The translations under genes and the position numbers were made by a program. Under the pieces are notes generated by a model. That model saw only the letters and a program-made list of their open reading frames with translations. It was not told the DNA's origin and ran no database searches. A stretch of 64,000 nt of DNA from NCBI GenBank assembly GCA_008802785.1, contig VUYT01000009.1, forward strand, positions 558,001-622,000, given 5' to 3'. The DNA comes from Symmetrospora coprosmae (lineage: Eukaryota; Basidiomycota; Cystobasidiomycetes; Symmetrosporaceae). Positions 1-11,470 of this stretch are shown one piece after another (position 1 is the stretch's first letter; each line of letters opens with the position of its first letter).

Positions 1-644
1 TATCCTCCAGATTGCAGGCGCCGTTCCAGCGTCGGCTGTCAGTGGCATCGGATGCCCTGGTGGAGCGTGCTAAGCGTGTTTGATGCACGATGTGTACAAA
101 AACTCGGCGGATCCAACGCTGCTTTGTTCAAAGGGTATAATCGCGGAGAAGTACAGGGGTGTTGCAGAGCATGTGCATATGCCAATGTTTATATTAGAGG
201 TGTCCGCAATACCATTAATGCTTACGACCTCTCGTCCTGCTCGTCCCGCGAGTGCATTGCTCTGCTCTCGGACTTACCCCGACCCAGCCCTCCTTAGTCC
301 GTACTATCAGATCGTCGTAATATGCCTCGCACCATCGCAGAGCACCTCAGCGTGGCATAGCCAAGTCCATTGTCGCATCCCGCCGCATCTGTAGCCATGC
401 TCGTTCCCGCAGGCATCACTGGGTGGTTGTGAGTTCTGCAGAGGGGAACGACGCGTCCGGACATGTACATGTCGACGCGCGCAGAGAGGGCCGAGACTGA
501 GCGAAACTTGTCGAACTCCGCAGCCAGTCCCAGTATCCTCAAGTCCGGTTCAATACAGAGTGGCTAGAAGGTGCATTGCAGCGAGCGCGCACAGGACGGC
601 ACCAGACAGCCGAGTCTCGCGCGTCAAACGCTCTCAGGGCTTGC
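1..644. other. 5' end of window, no gene supported
   Basis: Several overlapping open frames of 80-100 codons exist on both strands. None has a recognisable domain, a convincing start or splice-linked neighbours. The right part is presumably the promoter and 5' UTR of RMI1. The left part may hold the end of a gene lying outside the window, which I cannot identify. Confidence 0.5.
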
Positions 645-2389
645 ATGTCGATGTCTGACTCGTCGCCCTCTTTCTCTACGTCCGCAGAGTGCTACAAATG
701 CATCGTCGAACGACATCCCGGAGCCGGTCTACCCGTCCTCATCAAGCAGATGGAAGGGCAGCTCCTTCGTTCCGACCTCGCGGACTCGACCGTGCACCAC
801 GCTGGACTGCTCCCCGACGAAGAGGGCGAAACAGGAACGCTCTTTATTGCGGATGGTACAAGCAGGAACAAGAACGCAGCGGCTGTGCTCGTGCAGATTC
901 TCGAGGTCCTAGAGATAGGCCGCCCCGCTCTGGAGCTGCTGGACATCCATCGCAACAGAGTTGAAGACAAGAAAGTCCTTCGCGAGCAGGGCAGGCAGGT
1001 CCGCCGCGCGGTGGCTCACGTTGAGCACGATGAAGGAGGCGCGGGGACAGGCAATCCTGCGGGAGCCACCCAGCAGGGGCCCAATGCCGATCAGGACGAG
1101 CCGGCCACCACCATTGGTGTCAAAGGCTTCCCGCGAGCCATGCTCCGCCTGCGTGTGAGCGACGGCTTCACCGAATATGTGGCCATCGAAAACAAGCGCG
1201 TCCATACTCTCAGCCTCGAAGATACAATGCTAGGAAGCAAGGTGAGCTGGGTTGGCTGGATGGCCTGCCGACCCCCGTGAAGTGAGGGAGGGCTGACACA
1301 CGAGACACCTGAATAGCTTCTCCTCAAGAACATCCGCTGCCTGAGAGGTATCCTCATGCTCGACGAGCCATCCTGCGCATTCAAGGGAGGGCACATTGCA
1401 GAGCTGGAGAAGGACAGAGATGAACTGCTGGAGCGAGCTCTGAATATCAGAATCAGGTGCGTAGTCATGTCCACTGGCCGTCCGTTACTGTTCTCACCAA
1501 GTACGACCGCATCGCTTGCTGCAGAGGCCACTCGGGAGACGAGCAGCAGAATGCGCGACAGGGAATTCAGCATCGTCAAGTGCAAGCGGACCCGCCCCGC
1601 CCGAATGAGCAGCGACAGACAAACGCAAGACCAAATGCCTCTGCCTCTCTGCCCCGCGCCCCACCCACGCCTTCACGAAGCAGCGCGAGCGCAAATCGAG
1701 GCCAGGCTGCGAACAAGGTAAAAGGCCGGGCAAACAATCGAGCATATGCGAGGAACGACAAGAAGGAGGTAGAGGAAGACTTTGATGGCATGCTTGACGA
1801 TCTGGAGGACGAGATTGATGAGGACGAGTTGGACGCTCTGCGGGCAATGGAGAACGAGCATCAGCACCACAGTCAGGCGCAGGCGAAGACGAAACGCCAA
1901 CCCAGCGGTTCGGTGCACCCGGCACTTCTGAGTGGCGTGGCGAACGGCAGAGTTCAAGCATCGAAGAAGCAGGGTACAATCGAGGGCTGGCGCGACAGCG
2001 TACAGCCCAGATCAGCAAAGAAAGAGATGGAAGATTGTGACGTCCTTGCCGCTGGTGACGACGGCATCAAGCATGACGACGAAGAGGACGAATCCTTCTG
2101 GGCGGCGGCGGGAGAGCTAGCCGAAGCTTCAGCATCTGGCAGATCCGGGATGCCGTCGACGTCTGCGGCACAGTCTCATCGCGCGCTTCCTTCCAAGGTC
2201 ATCGACATCGACATCGACAGTAGCTCAGAGATGGAGGAGGAAGAGATTGCGCAGTTGGTTGCGTCTTCTGCGGCTCAGAAGCACCACAAGCCGACGCTGA
2301 TCAAGCAGGAGCGGGCTGGTATTTCGCGCGCGCCACCACAACACCCGGGCAAGGCTGCTCCCAACCCTATCGAGATCGACTCAGACTGA
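645..2389 (+). CDS. RMI1: RecQ-mediated genome instability protein 1 (RMI1)
   Basis: Model: exons 645-1241, 1317-1456 and 1525-2389, 533 aa; both introns are GT-AG and phases close. RMI1 binds the Sgs1/BLM helicase and Top3 and stimulates dissolution of double Holliday junctions in the nucleus. The RMI1 N-terminal three-helix bundle plus OB fold is recognised from the segment GFPRAMLRLRVSDG followed, across intron 1, by LLLKNIRCLRGILMLDEPS and a Gly-Gly-His-Ile-Ala-Glu-Leu stretch. The C-terminal half (about residue 270 on) is low-complexity, acidic and Ser-rich, with a DIDIDSSSEMEEEE-like patch that resembles SUMO-interacting motifs, and it ends IEIDSD. It is about twice the length of yeast Rmi1, as is usual for filamentous and basidiomycete forms. 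ATG 645 is chosen; a second ATG follows at 651. The convergent neighbour ends at 2796. Confidence 0.85.
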
Positions 2390-2795
2390 GGGGTGGTCCA
2401 GCAATTTTGCAGTAGTGGGCAGTACCAGCAGTCCTTCAGTGTGTGTGTGTGTTTTGTTGAGCGAAACATCCGAAACACGGACCTTCCTAGATTCAGTAGC
2501 ACAGACGAGTACCGGCACATACCGGCAGGCGAGACTTTAAAGCAACAATCCAGCCATGCCGTCTGAACTAACGGAAGAGTTGCATGAGACTTCCGAGCAC
2601 GATGCGATACGAGAACAACACCGGCAGGCGAGAAGGTCGCAAAAGCCATCATAGGTACGACAGGAACGAGATGCGAAGGCGGCAGAGAACGATGATAACG
2701 ATTGGGCGACGGTGGCGGTGACGATGACGACAATATCGTTGTCGACGAGGTCGTAAGAATCAGCTTCCACGCGCGCGAGGAACTGGAGAATCAGG
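2390..2795. other. convergent 3' intergenic region
   Basis: The 3' flanks of RMI1 and of the DNAJC8-like gene meet here. A short GT dinucleotide run lies at about 2440-2453. No open frame in it shows a domain. Confidence 0.6.
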
Positions 2796-3998
2796 TCATC
2801 CAAGCACCTTTGGACGTTTCGCCTTCTTTGAGCCTCCCTTTGAGAAGCTTCGCCAATCGGTGACTCGGGTTTCACGGGAGTCTGCGTAGAGGAAGGAGCA
2901 GCTGTTTAGCACCATGCTACGACGAGCGTCTGCCGAAGCGCATAGCTGGACGCACCTTCCCACTTCGCCTTGTCCTCCATCTTGCGCTTGCGCTCATTGG
3001 CTTCCTTCTCGACTCTCTGCGCCTCTGCACCCTCTGCAATCATCGTCATTTTCACTGTCCGACGCTTCCGCAATTCTTCATCAATGAGAATCTCCTTCGT
3101 CTTTTGCTTGACTCGCTCTCGCAAAGGGGGAAGGAGGAAGCGAAGCTTGTCGTGGGAGTCGGGTGCCTCGGGTGGCACGCCCAAGCCGCGCAGGACGAGC
3201 ATGCGTGCATCGGCTCTACGGGATGGCAGGCAGTATGAGCATGCATCAGTCAAAGCATGCGCTCGGTGTAGCCTTGGGGGTGTCGCTCACATAGTCTTAT
3301 CTAGCACTCTGCAGGTGGGATGAACGGCGGTAACAATCAGCAGCCAATCCACATACTTCTATCCATGGCGGAACCACTCACTTGCGCTTGTCCTTGTCGA
3401 GTAACTCTGTCTGTGCCTTCTTGAGCAAGTCGAACGCTTCCGGCCCCCGAACAGCCTTGAATCTGTCCGGGTGAATCATCAGAGACTTCTTCCTGTACGC
3501 CTTCTCTGTGGTTGGGAAACAAGCAGCGGGCTGTCAGTTCAGCAAGATGCAGTGTGACGGCACAGCGCGGCCCTTGCTCACGGATGTCATCCTCGGTGGC
3601 CCCGACGTCGACGCCCAGAACGTCGTACGCATTCAGCTTGAAGGCTCCGAGCACGCGGGCACACTAGGAGGAAAGTCAAGTTGATCATCAGCAACCAGTC
3701 CTTACTAGACTGCGGCTATTGCCCTCCCTACAGCCATACAGCGCCGGCTGACGCGGTCACTGGACGTAGGCCGCACGGCACGGCACACGGCACAGCACAG
3801 CACAGCACGCACCTCCTCCTCCCGCTGGAGACCAGTCGCTTCAGCTGCAAGAATCCTATCAATCTCCTTGTCGTCAAAGCTGGCCTCGAGCTCTGCCACC
3901 GACTCTTTCTTTGTGGTCGAGGTGGACGGACCGGGTGCCGGTCCCTTGGACGTCGAGGCCTCAGCTGACGCCGAGCTGGCAGCAGCGGGACTGGCCAT
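2796..3998 (-). CDS. DNAJC8-like spliceosomal J-domain protein
   Basis: Model on the minus strand: exons 3998-3813, 3663-3582, 3505-3382, 3308-3291 (18 nt), 3215-2956 and 2881-2796, giving 251 aa, almost exactly the length of human DNAJC8 (SPF31). The J-domain begins at KLNAYDVLGVDVGATEDD and carries HPD in SLMIHPDRF. It is followed by TELLDKDKRK, VLDKTIADAR and a long charged helix (LIDEELRKRRTVKMTM). The C terminus has the family signature WEDSRETRVTDWRSF, which only appears when the last intron (2955-2882) is removed; this strongly supports the model. The start at 3998 has a good context (ATCATGGCC). Family members act with Hsp70 in the nucleus and associate with the spliceosome. The gene is tandem with the HIT gene upstream. 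Confidence 0.87.
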
Positions 3999-4237
3999 GA
4001 TGAGAGGGTTCTGCACGAGCAGGAGCGATGAGAGCGGGCGGTTGCGCTATGCTGTGCTCCTCTTCGTATTGTACGTTTGATTGGTGGTCACAATGTCAAG
4101 GAGAGCGAGCGCGAGAAGGTGCCCGTGACAGAGCTGAACAGCAGTGGCGGAAATAATGACAGGCGCAAGGCTGATATACGCTATGATCACAACGACAGGA
4201 CACAGAGTACTGATGTATCTGGGAATCTTGCGCAGAA

Positions 4238-5168
4238 CTAGCACGGCAATACGCCCACCTTGCCGCCCTTGTTGAGGATGGCCATCGCTTGGTCGAGCTC
4301 CACAAAGTGCGAGAAGCCCTTTGACCGCTTCCCCGAGGATGGCGTCTGGCTGGGACGGTATTTGAAGCGATCGTAGGCGGTCACACATGGCAGACCAAGG
4401 CAGTGTAGATGCAGGTGGTTGACCTGTTACGAAAGGAAGATTCAGGACGTGTCCGCGGGCAGGTGTATGAGCGAATGCGCTCACCGAGAAGAAGCTGTAG
4501 GTTCGATGAATATCCAGTCAGAAGCGAGGCCAGCAGATGCAGTTACGGAACATGAGTGAAGCTCACGGAGGTATGTGAAAGCCCAGGCTACCCACAGCAG
4601 GATGTCAGGTGGATAGAGGGGCAAGAGCCGGGGAGACGGCCAGAAGCTCGACTCACCGCTGATGTGTGCTGGCGAAGCCGGCCTCCTCGAGTAGATGCGT
4701 ACCGATTTCCTTCATTGCGTGGACTGTGGGGTGTGCAACAGTGAGCGACACAGCAACCTTATCCGCCGTGCTCTATCATAGCGAAATCGCACGCATAGGG
4801 ATGTCGTCGGCGCTCAACGTCTTGACGTTATCTGCAAGCATCTGCAATGTGAGCTTCTCTACTGCGGGCAAGGTACAGCTGCTATGCTTACCAAGATGTC
4901 GCTTTGGGACACAGAGCAGATGCATCCTGGCTCCAGGACTGCGGTCGTGGAAAACGGAAAAAGCATCATTCTGAAAGGCAGGCAGTTAGATCAGAGCTGG
5001 AGACGAGAGGGACAGTCGCAGAATCACTTCAAAGACAACGTTGAACCCGCGCTCCTTCGTGATGCCGCAGAAGATGCAGTCTGCGAGCGCAACCTGGCTC
5101 TCGGATTTGGCGTTCAATATGCCGTTTGAAGGCGCCCGACCGAGACAACCTCGCAGAGCTTCGAGCAT
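4238..5168 (-). CDS. HIT-domain protein, HINT3-like
   Basis: Model: exons 5168-5028, 4970-4892, 4831-4793, 4723-4657, 4587-4567, 4494-4485 (10 nt) and 4423-4238; 180 aa, matching HINT3 length. The HIT domain starts at ADCIFCGITKERGFNVVFE and NDAFSVFHDRSPGARMHLL. The nucleotide-binding His-x-His-x-His triad is in SVNHLHLHCLGL, and the C terminus (FVELDQAMAILNKGGKVGVL) is typical of the fungal aprataxin/HINT3 branch. Family members hydrolyse nucleoside phosphoramidates or acyl-adenylates. The triad is read in frame only if the 10-nt exon is spliced in (LGFHIPP-FFS-VNHLHLH). All intron phases close. Start 5168 is the first ATG in the frame; an upstream non-coding exon cannot be excluded. Confidence 0.85.
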
Positions 5169-5987
5169 GGAGGAAGCCGCTCTTATAGCCTCGAGCGCGA
5201 GTACTTCGGGTCGTCGCAATGCCCAGGTTGGATGCAGTGAGGGTCAGGAGTTAAGGCCGCGAACGGCGCTCTGCGGCGTGCGCAGGCGCTTGCACCGGTC
5301 AAGGATGGCAATGTTTGCGCTCTCCTTGCCACCTGTTGTCGTCGATGCCTCCCTGTCTGCGCGCAACTGCGGTCCACCCTGCATACAGTACTACTGTTCC
5401 TTCGTCAAACACAACAAGCTGATCTGTCGTCCTCTGCCCAAGCTCTGGTCTCTGGTCCTCCCCTCCTTCCGCCCGCGTCGGAGTTGTCCCGACCGACCAT
5501 GCCTCTGAACTCTTGGACGCATGAGCCGCACCACCGCCTCTGGCAGCCACCTGACGCTGTGCAGGTGTGGACGGATAGCGAAAGCAGCGCACATGTCCCA
5601 ACGAGGACGTTGAGCCACGCTCCCAAGGGCAAGGCGGTCGTCTTGTTGTCCCGGTTTGTGCCCTGTTTACCCCGCAGCTGCCGAGCCTTCAAGGTCGAGA
5701 GTTCGCCGGGATGGCCAAGCACTACGAGGACCGTTCACTGATCGTCGTCAATGGAACGAGCGCGTCCCAAGCCTTGCATTGCAGACTTCTCTCTCTCTGT
5801 CGCTACAGCCATAAAGACGACAGCAGCTCTCGCTTCCTCTTCCTCCTTCCCTCTCCTTCCTCCATCCTCGCAGTCACACTCCTGCAGCTCTCAACCCGAA
5901 GTCACAGGTTCTGCCCGCTTGGCTAGCTGCACCGCACGCTCCTTCGTACACCCTTGTCGCAAGTCTCCCCGACCCAAACTTCGAAAA
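5169..5987. other. divergent intergenic region
   Basis: This is the region upstream of both the HIT gene and the lipase-like gene. Its open frames have no domain or signal peptide. The lipase frame is open upstream to ATG 5751, so a longer N terminus is formally possible, but the signal peptide begins at 5988. Confidence 0.5.
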
Positions 5988-7855
5988 ATGTCGAAATCCG
6001 CCCGGATATTCTCGATCGCAGCCCTCGTCGGCCTCGCTGCTATCGGTACCACGCCTGTACTTGCCCAGGGCGAAGGCGAGATCGAGTCGGACGCCGTCTG
6101 GCACAACAGATATCATGCGTTGCTTGCATTGTCCCTCTACGGCGACCCGGCCGAAACGTGCCCTGGTACCTTCACGGAGGCGACCCTCCGTCAGAACGTG
6201 CGTTTTCAGGGCCTGTCTATCGCGCTCGGTCAAGACCTGACGTCTGACGTCTGCTCTCTGTCTCCAGTTCCCGGACACCACTCTCGAGCCCTTCCAGATT
6301 CTACAGCGCTTCGGTCCTACCGAGCATGGCGCCGAGGGAGTAGTCTTCCAGGTAGGTCCATAACATTGCTGAGAGCGGCACCACCAACTTAACATGCCGA
6401 GGGCGAGCGAAGACCATGTACGACTGACATCGAGCTATCAACCACCCAGATCCCGGAAATGGATAAGGTCGTCATTGCTTTCAAGGGTGGGTCGGTCTAA
6501 GCGCTCTGATTAGCTGAGTCGCGCTCAGTAAACGCGATCGCTCTTCAGGCAACTACGGCCTCGAGGTCACCATCCCTCACGCAGTCGCCCCCCTCGACTC
6601 CGCCCTCGGTCTCGGTGGCGTCTGTGCCAACTGCACGGCTAACGAGTTCGCTCTTCAGGGATACCTCGAGTGCGTCATATGACTTCAATCGCTTGACAAG
6701 CTGTCGCTGATCTGGAGTGCTTACAGGGCTCGCCGAGAGACCGACAACTGGGCCCTCGCCCGACAGCGCGTCGAGGAGACGGGTCTCGAGCTCAGCATGG
6801 CCGGTGTAAGCACGCGGCACACGGGGCATACAGATGCATTGACACTGATAATAGTATCGCTTATAGCACGGACTTGGAGGCATGCACAGCATCATCGCAT
6901 CGATCGACCTGGGATGGGCCGGCGTCTGCCGCTGGGTGGGTCTGCTCCTCGCCCGCAAAGACAATGGGCAGGCTTCGGCTAATCATCTCGCTCTGCTCAT
7001 TCTTTTTCGCTCAGTCGCACAACCATGGGTGAGATAGCTTCTCTCCCAAAGGCCGGTTCACGGATCCGAGCTGACAATCCGATCATCCTCACCGCAGCGC
7101 ACCACGAACGCTGAACGCTGCAGGGGCAGCCATGTACACAAGGTTATTCGCCGGAGAGTCAGGAGAGAGAGGTGTCGCCAATAACGACGGCTTTGTCGAG
7201 CTCATTCCTGCCGGTCCGGACTATGCCTTCACGGGCACCCCGTTCTACTACAGGTTCGTCCGGGCTCTTTGCCCAGAGCCAAGGCAGCTCAGGACTGACA
7301 TTCGATTCATATCAACAGCGGCTACTCGAACGTCACGCACATGCAGATGCATGTCTGCCGTGACGCTCCTGAGGACCCGGCTTGCGCTCCGCGAACCCCT
7401 TACAACGTCAACGACCAGTGAGTGCAATACTCAAGCGCGAGCGCGGACACGCAGAGACGCTGCAATCCAGCAACTGACATTCTGTTTCGCTTCACTCTCA
7501 AAGCTACTTCCTGTTTGACCACGCTGGACGATGCGGTGCCGGCCGATGGATCCGAAACGAGACCTACCTTGACAACTTTGTCGCCAGCATTACATCGGAG
7601 TTCCAGGCTACCGCTACCGTCTCTTCGTCGATGCCCAACGCTACGGCTGTTGCGACCGCGGTCAACTCCACCACCGTCGCTGAGCCCACGACCACGGCCG
7701 CTCCGTCGTCTGCCGTCACATCAGCGACGGCAGGCATTGCAGGCGCAGCTGCCAACGCGCCAACCGTTGTCGCCGACTCTGGCGCCTCGACTCTTCGCAC
7801 CGCTTCGGCATTGGCCGTTTCGGTCTTTGCTGGTCTCGCATACATCTTCTCTTAG
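5988..7855 (+). CDS. secreted GPI-anchored class 3 lipase-like protein, nucleophile Ser replaced
   Basis: Model of ten exons: 5988-6197, 6268-6351, 6450-6486, 6549-6669, 6727-6805, 6867-6935, 7015-7028 (14 nt), 7098-7253, 7319-7417 and 7504-7855; 406 aa. A signal peptide covers about residues 1-26 (hydrophobic core FSIAALVGLAAIG). The class 3 lipase fold is recognised from KVVIAFKG, the nucleophile elbow, HGAPRTLNAAGAAMYTRLF and a C-terminal FDHAGRCG. The elbow reads AGHGLGGMHS, so the expected Ser of GHSLGG is Gly (codon GGA at 6870-6872). Candidate acid (NNDGFVELIP) and His residues remain. The C terminus is a Thr/Ser/Ala-rich stalk ending in a hydrophobic GPI-type signal. It is probably a cell-surface pseudo-lipase or binding protein rather than a lipase; that is inference. 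Confidence 0.75.
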
Positions 7856-8008
7856 GTTTCGCCCGCAACACTCTAGACGCCCAGCATACAGAAGGGCTTA
7901 CTCTCATACGGACACTGCATCATCCTTCGCTTTACTTCGTTTTAAACCGGGCGCTTTGTGTACGGTTGATCCGATTGATCGTCGATCATCCGGGTAGCAT
8001 CGCAATGT

Positions 8009-9137
8009 TTACAATCTTGCCATCTCCTCTACGATCCGGTCTAATCTTTTCTCAACGTCAGGCGACACTCTGCTCCTGAGCATGCGATCGAGAGTGCTGC
8101 TCGAGATGCCGCTCCTGACGCCGAGGCCGCCTACTAGTGGCGCAATCTGACGGATGAGCGCTTCCGACGATCCTCCTGCGCGTGCCGACTGGCTGTCCGG
8201 AGGTGAGAGGACTGGCAGATGGCTCAGGGCGAGATTGAAGCCGAACCAGACTTGCCGGAGCACTGCGATAAGCTCGTACGCGAGTAGATGCAGGCTGGTT
8301 GGACGCAGAAGGTAGAGGGTTTGCGGAGAAGCGAGAAGGACGAGCTCGTGGCTGGCGAGCAGGATTAGCGTTGTTAGGCGCCACTGGGTGACACAACGGC
8401 TGATGTCAGTTCGGTCGGGAGTCCCGAATGAGCAGCGCAGGCAGGGCAACCCACAAAGAGCTTGTTGTTTCTCCCTCCACCCAGCAACGGCATGCCGATG
8501 AAGATGACGAGCGCGACTGTGTACCAGCCGACGCTGGACAGAGCGCCTCGCACTAGGATGTCTCGCTCGGACAGCGGGGTCTGCGGGAGTCTCTCGAGGT
8601 ATTCTGGGCCGAAACTGCGGCGCGGAGCAGAGTATCAGTATCGCTGGGACGTACACCTAGTCGGGGCAGTGCCTGCGCGAACCTCTCGTATGCTGTACGC
8701 AGCTGGTCCGTCTTGAGAACCTCATTCGCGCGTTGGAGTGTCCGAAAGTATGCCTGGGCGGCCTCGGATCCACCAAGCTTGTCTGGATGGTACGCCTTGA
8801 CGAGACTGAGCCATCTCGGCCTGAGCACGCTCTCCTTCCACGCATCTACCGCTGTTGCTGTCGTCGCCCCCGCTGCGGTCCCGCTCGACAGAGGCACAGC
8901 CACGCCCAGAAGGTCGTAGTAGTCGACGGGGAGGCGAACGTAGCTTGACCAGACCGTGTACAGGATGTACACAGACACGATGAGGTAGTGCAGCCAGCGT
9001 GCATGCCGCGGATCTGGGCGCAGAGGTGTGCGCGCGTAGGCCAGATTGAGGATGGTCCGGACAATGAGGGGAGGGAGGAAGTGGGAGACGGCCGAGGCGG
9101 TGACGAGCTGGAGGATGGGATGCGTCGACGGTGCCAT
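8009..9137 (-). CDS. membrane-anchored J-domain protein (likely ER)
   Basis: Model: exons 9137-8683, 8614-8455 and 8383-8009, 329 aa. Two hydrophobic segments (about residues 9-34 and 48-66) precede a J-domain starting at DYYDLLGV, with HPD at residues 117-119 (AYHPDKLGG). After intron 1 the reading resumes as FGPEYLERLPQ, the conserved RFGP-type end of membrane J-domains. Further hydrophobic stretches follow (WYTVALVIFIGMPLLG, TTLILLASHELVLLAS). Intron 1 has a GTTCGC donor and a good CTGAT branch site; other splice choices lose the FGPEYL match. J-proteins stimulate Hsp70 ATPase. The multi-span layout suggests an ER membrane co-chaperone, but substrate and exact orthologue are unknown. The first exon faces the mannosyltransferase gene. 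Confidence 0.75.
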
Positions 9138-9654
9138 TCTGGTATCTCAGGCTAGGCTATTATATGCTGTGCTGTCGCTCAAGCTGTCCCTCGACATGAC
9201 GATGCAGAAGCATCACCCGCTGCGACTTCACGTGCGCTCCTCTACGCCTTGGCTCTTCCTGGTCCAGCTGGCTCTCATCTTCTTCTCTTCCCCCATTACC
9301 AGCACGCCAGCCAGCTCCTATACCGCTTCAGCCTCGACGCGTCTGTACAGCTACAACTGGCTGCTGATCGCCTAGACCGCAGATCTCTCCTGTCCAACAG
9401 CCGGCAGCTGCCGTCCGAGCGGTGCTGCGCCGTCCGCAGCCACAACCGCACGACTTCGGCCTGCAGGACGGCAATGCCCCGGCGAGGCGTTTGACCTCAT
9501 TGCGCGTCAGTGTACAGCAGCTCTCACCGCTGGAATCGTCGCCGGGGTCGCCTCCACCTCTCTGCTCCTCTCCCGCCAAGCGCCAGCAGCTCGAGCTCTC
9601 TCTCCGGGCTTGCCCCAAAATAGCAGTCAGCTGGCACCCGTCAGCAAGCAGTAC
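9138..9654. other. divergent upstream region, possible extra first exon of the next gene
   Basis: It contains a 59-codon frame from ATG 9197 (hydrophobic, signal-like) that ends at 9375. Immediately after it the same frame stays open into the mannosyltransferase gene. A first exon here, spliced to a point after 9375, is therefore possible, but no single donor and acceptor pair stood out. Confidence 0.35.
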
Positions 9655-11413
9655 ATGGCGAACATGTCGGTGCTGCCTCGGATCAGATCAGCGACATACC
9701 CTGGACTGCCCTGGTCGTCTTCGTCTGGCCATGCAGGATCATCAACCTCCTCGAGCTCGGCCACCCCGCGCGCGTCAATGGAGAAAGCTCCGTTGCTCCT
9801 CCTCAGCTTGCCCATCTCGCACGCCCGCAGACACACCAAGCTCCTTCTCTCGCTCGTGGCGTCCCTCACCCTGCTCGTCCTCATCCTCGATCAGCGCACG
9901 CTCCCTGGGCGAGGCTCCCTCTTGCCGCCCTTCTTCTCCTTCGCCGCCACCACCAACAACGATCCGGGAGCTCCTCCTTCGACAGCGACGTCAGAGCCGC
10001 AGCCGTTGACGGAGCTCGGCTTCGAGGCGGATCTCACGTACGAGAACGTTGGCTCGACAGACAAAGACGCCTATCGGATAGAGCTCGAGCAGTTTCTGCA
10101 TCGCTCCTTCCCGCCTTCCGACACGGACGCGTCCAACCCAGACTCGCTCCTCAGCATCCTGCACGAGTTCCTCCCGCCTCCACCGCCAGCACCGGCATCA
10201 CACCACCCACAGCGCGCATATCAACGCCTCGTCCTTCTACCTTTCCAGTTCGTCGTGCAAAAGGTCGGACAGCTCATCGAGCAGGCCTCGCGTATACCGC
10301 CACCGCCGCCTCCAGTCTTGCGCCCGGCCCGTCACATCCCGCAGAAGATCTTTCAGACATCGTGGCAGCCGGGAACAGAGCCTCCGTCGGATAAATCGCC
10401 TCCCCGGTCCTGGAAGGAGCTAAATCAGGATTATCAGTATCGGTACTTTGACAATGCGGCTGCACAGACGTTCATGACGGAGCGCTTTGGGTCGAATGCG
10501 AGTGCGGCGGGGACGAAGGTGCTGCCCAAAGGCTGGAAAGAGGCGCAATCGGAGAATCAGGGTCCTCGAAAAGGGTACACGGTCGCCGACACGTACGACA
10601 AGATGTCGAGCGTCCGCGTGATGCAGAGCGACTTTTGGCGGTACTCTGTACTTGCGGCGGAGGGCGGCGTATACAGTGGGTGCTTGCACTCGATATGTGG
10701 CGATGCGATCGATGAGGCTGACCGTCCCGACCACGCATCCGCACAGGCGACCTCGACACACGCTGCATGAAGCCCATCGACGGGTGGCACCGCTTTCCCT
10801 GGCAGCGCAGCCTGACGGTGTTTCAGAACGAGCCACGCGCGCGCCCTTCTCTGATTGTCGGTGTGGAGGTGGACGTCGGCGACCGGGGCGACTGGAAGAA
10901 GTGGTGGCCGCGCCCGCTGGGGATCGCCCAGTGGACGATTGCAGGGACGGCTGGGCACCCCGTGCTCATCGACGCGATGCGCCGCGTCAGCGAGGCGGTC
11001 AACCCGTTTCCGCAGCCCGGCGTGCACGAGGCGCAGGAAGGAATCGCAGAGCAGTCCCATCGGAACTTGGATGCCGTCGTCGAGAAGACGGGCCCGGGCC
11101 CATTTACGGACGCAGTCCTGCGATGTAAGTTCATCAGTCTTCTTGGGTTCTGGCTGGCGGAGCGCACGCTGACCTGTGCGCGGACGCGCGAGCAGACCTC
11201 GGCGCAAAGTACAACGTGACGTGGCCCGCGCTGCAGCACCTTCCAGACGAAGGCCTCCTCTTCACGGACGCAGATGGGCATGCCGATGTCCTCGTGCTCT
11301 CTGTCACGGCTTTCAGCCCAGGCGTGGGCCAATTCGGTGCCGGGGACATTTATCACGCGGCAGCTCTCGTGCAGCACCTCTTCAGCGGGAGCTGGAAGGC
11401 TCAGCATGGGTGA
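9655..11413 (+). CDS. Och1-like glycosyltransferase (DXD sugar-binding family)
   Basis: Model: exons 9655-10675, 10747-11124 and 11196-11413; 538 aa from ATG 9655 (alternatives 9664 and 9778). It has the layout of a type II Golgi enzyme: a short Ser-rich N-terminal tail, one membrane segment at about residues 62-78 (LLLSLVASLTLLVLIL), a Pro-rich stem and a lumenal catalytic domain. The domain shows HIPQKIFQTSW, YFDNAAAQTFM, VMQSDFWRYSVLAAEGGVYS and, across intron 1, the DXD motif in SDLDTRC, the signature of the Gly_transf_sug/Och1 family. That family transfers mannose from GDP-mannose to N-glycans or glycolipids. The acceptor substrate is not visible from sequence. A CCTGA pentamer repeat follows the stop codon. 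Confidence 0.8.
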
Positions 11414-11436
11414 TGCTGCTGACGCCGGGTCCGCAG

Positions 11437-11470
11437 CCTGACCTGATCTGACCTGACCTGACCTGACCTG
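11437..11470. repeat. CCTGA pentamer tandem repeat
   Basis: Nearly seven copies of CCTGA (one copy TCTGA) lie about 25 nt after the stop of the mannosyltransferase gene, in its likely 3' UTR. Confidence 0.85.

Noticed and set aside
5299-5722. minus-strand frames of about 100 codons upstream of the lipase-like gene
   Set aside because: Three overlapping frames of similar length with no start context, domain or splice partner; typical of GC-rich intergenic DNA.
7422-7997. 191-codon frame overlapping the end of the lipase-like gene
   Set aside because: Arg/Pro/Leu-rich shadow of the Ser/Thr stalk; the GPI-tail frame is the supported one.
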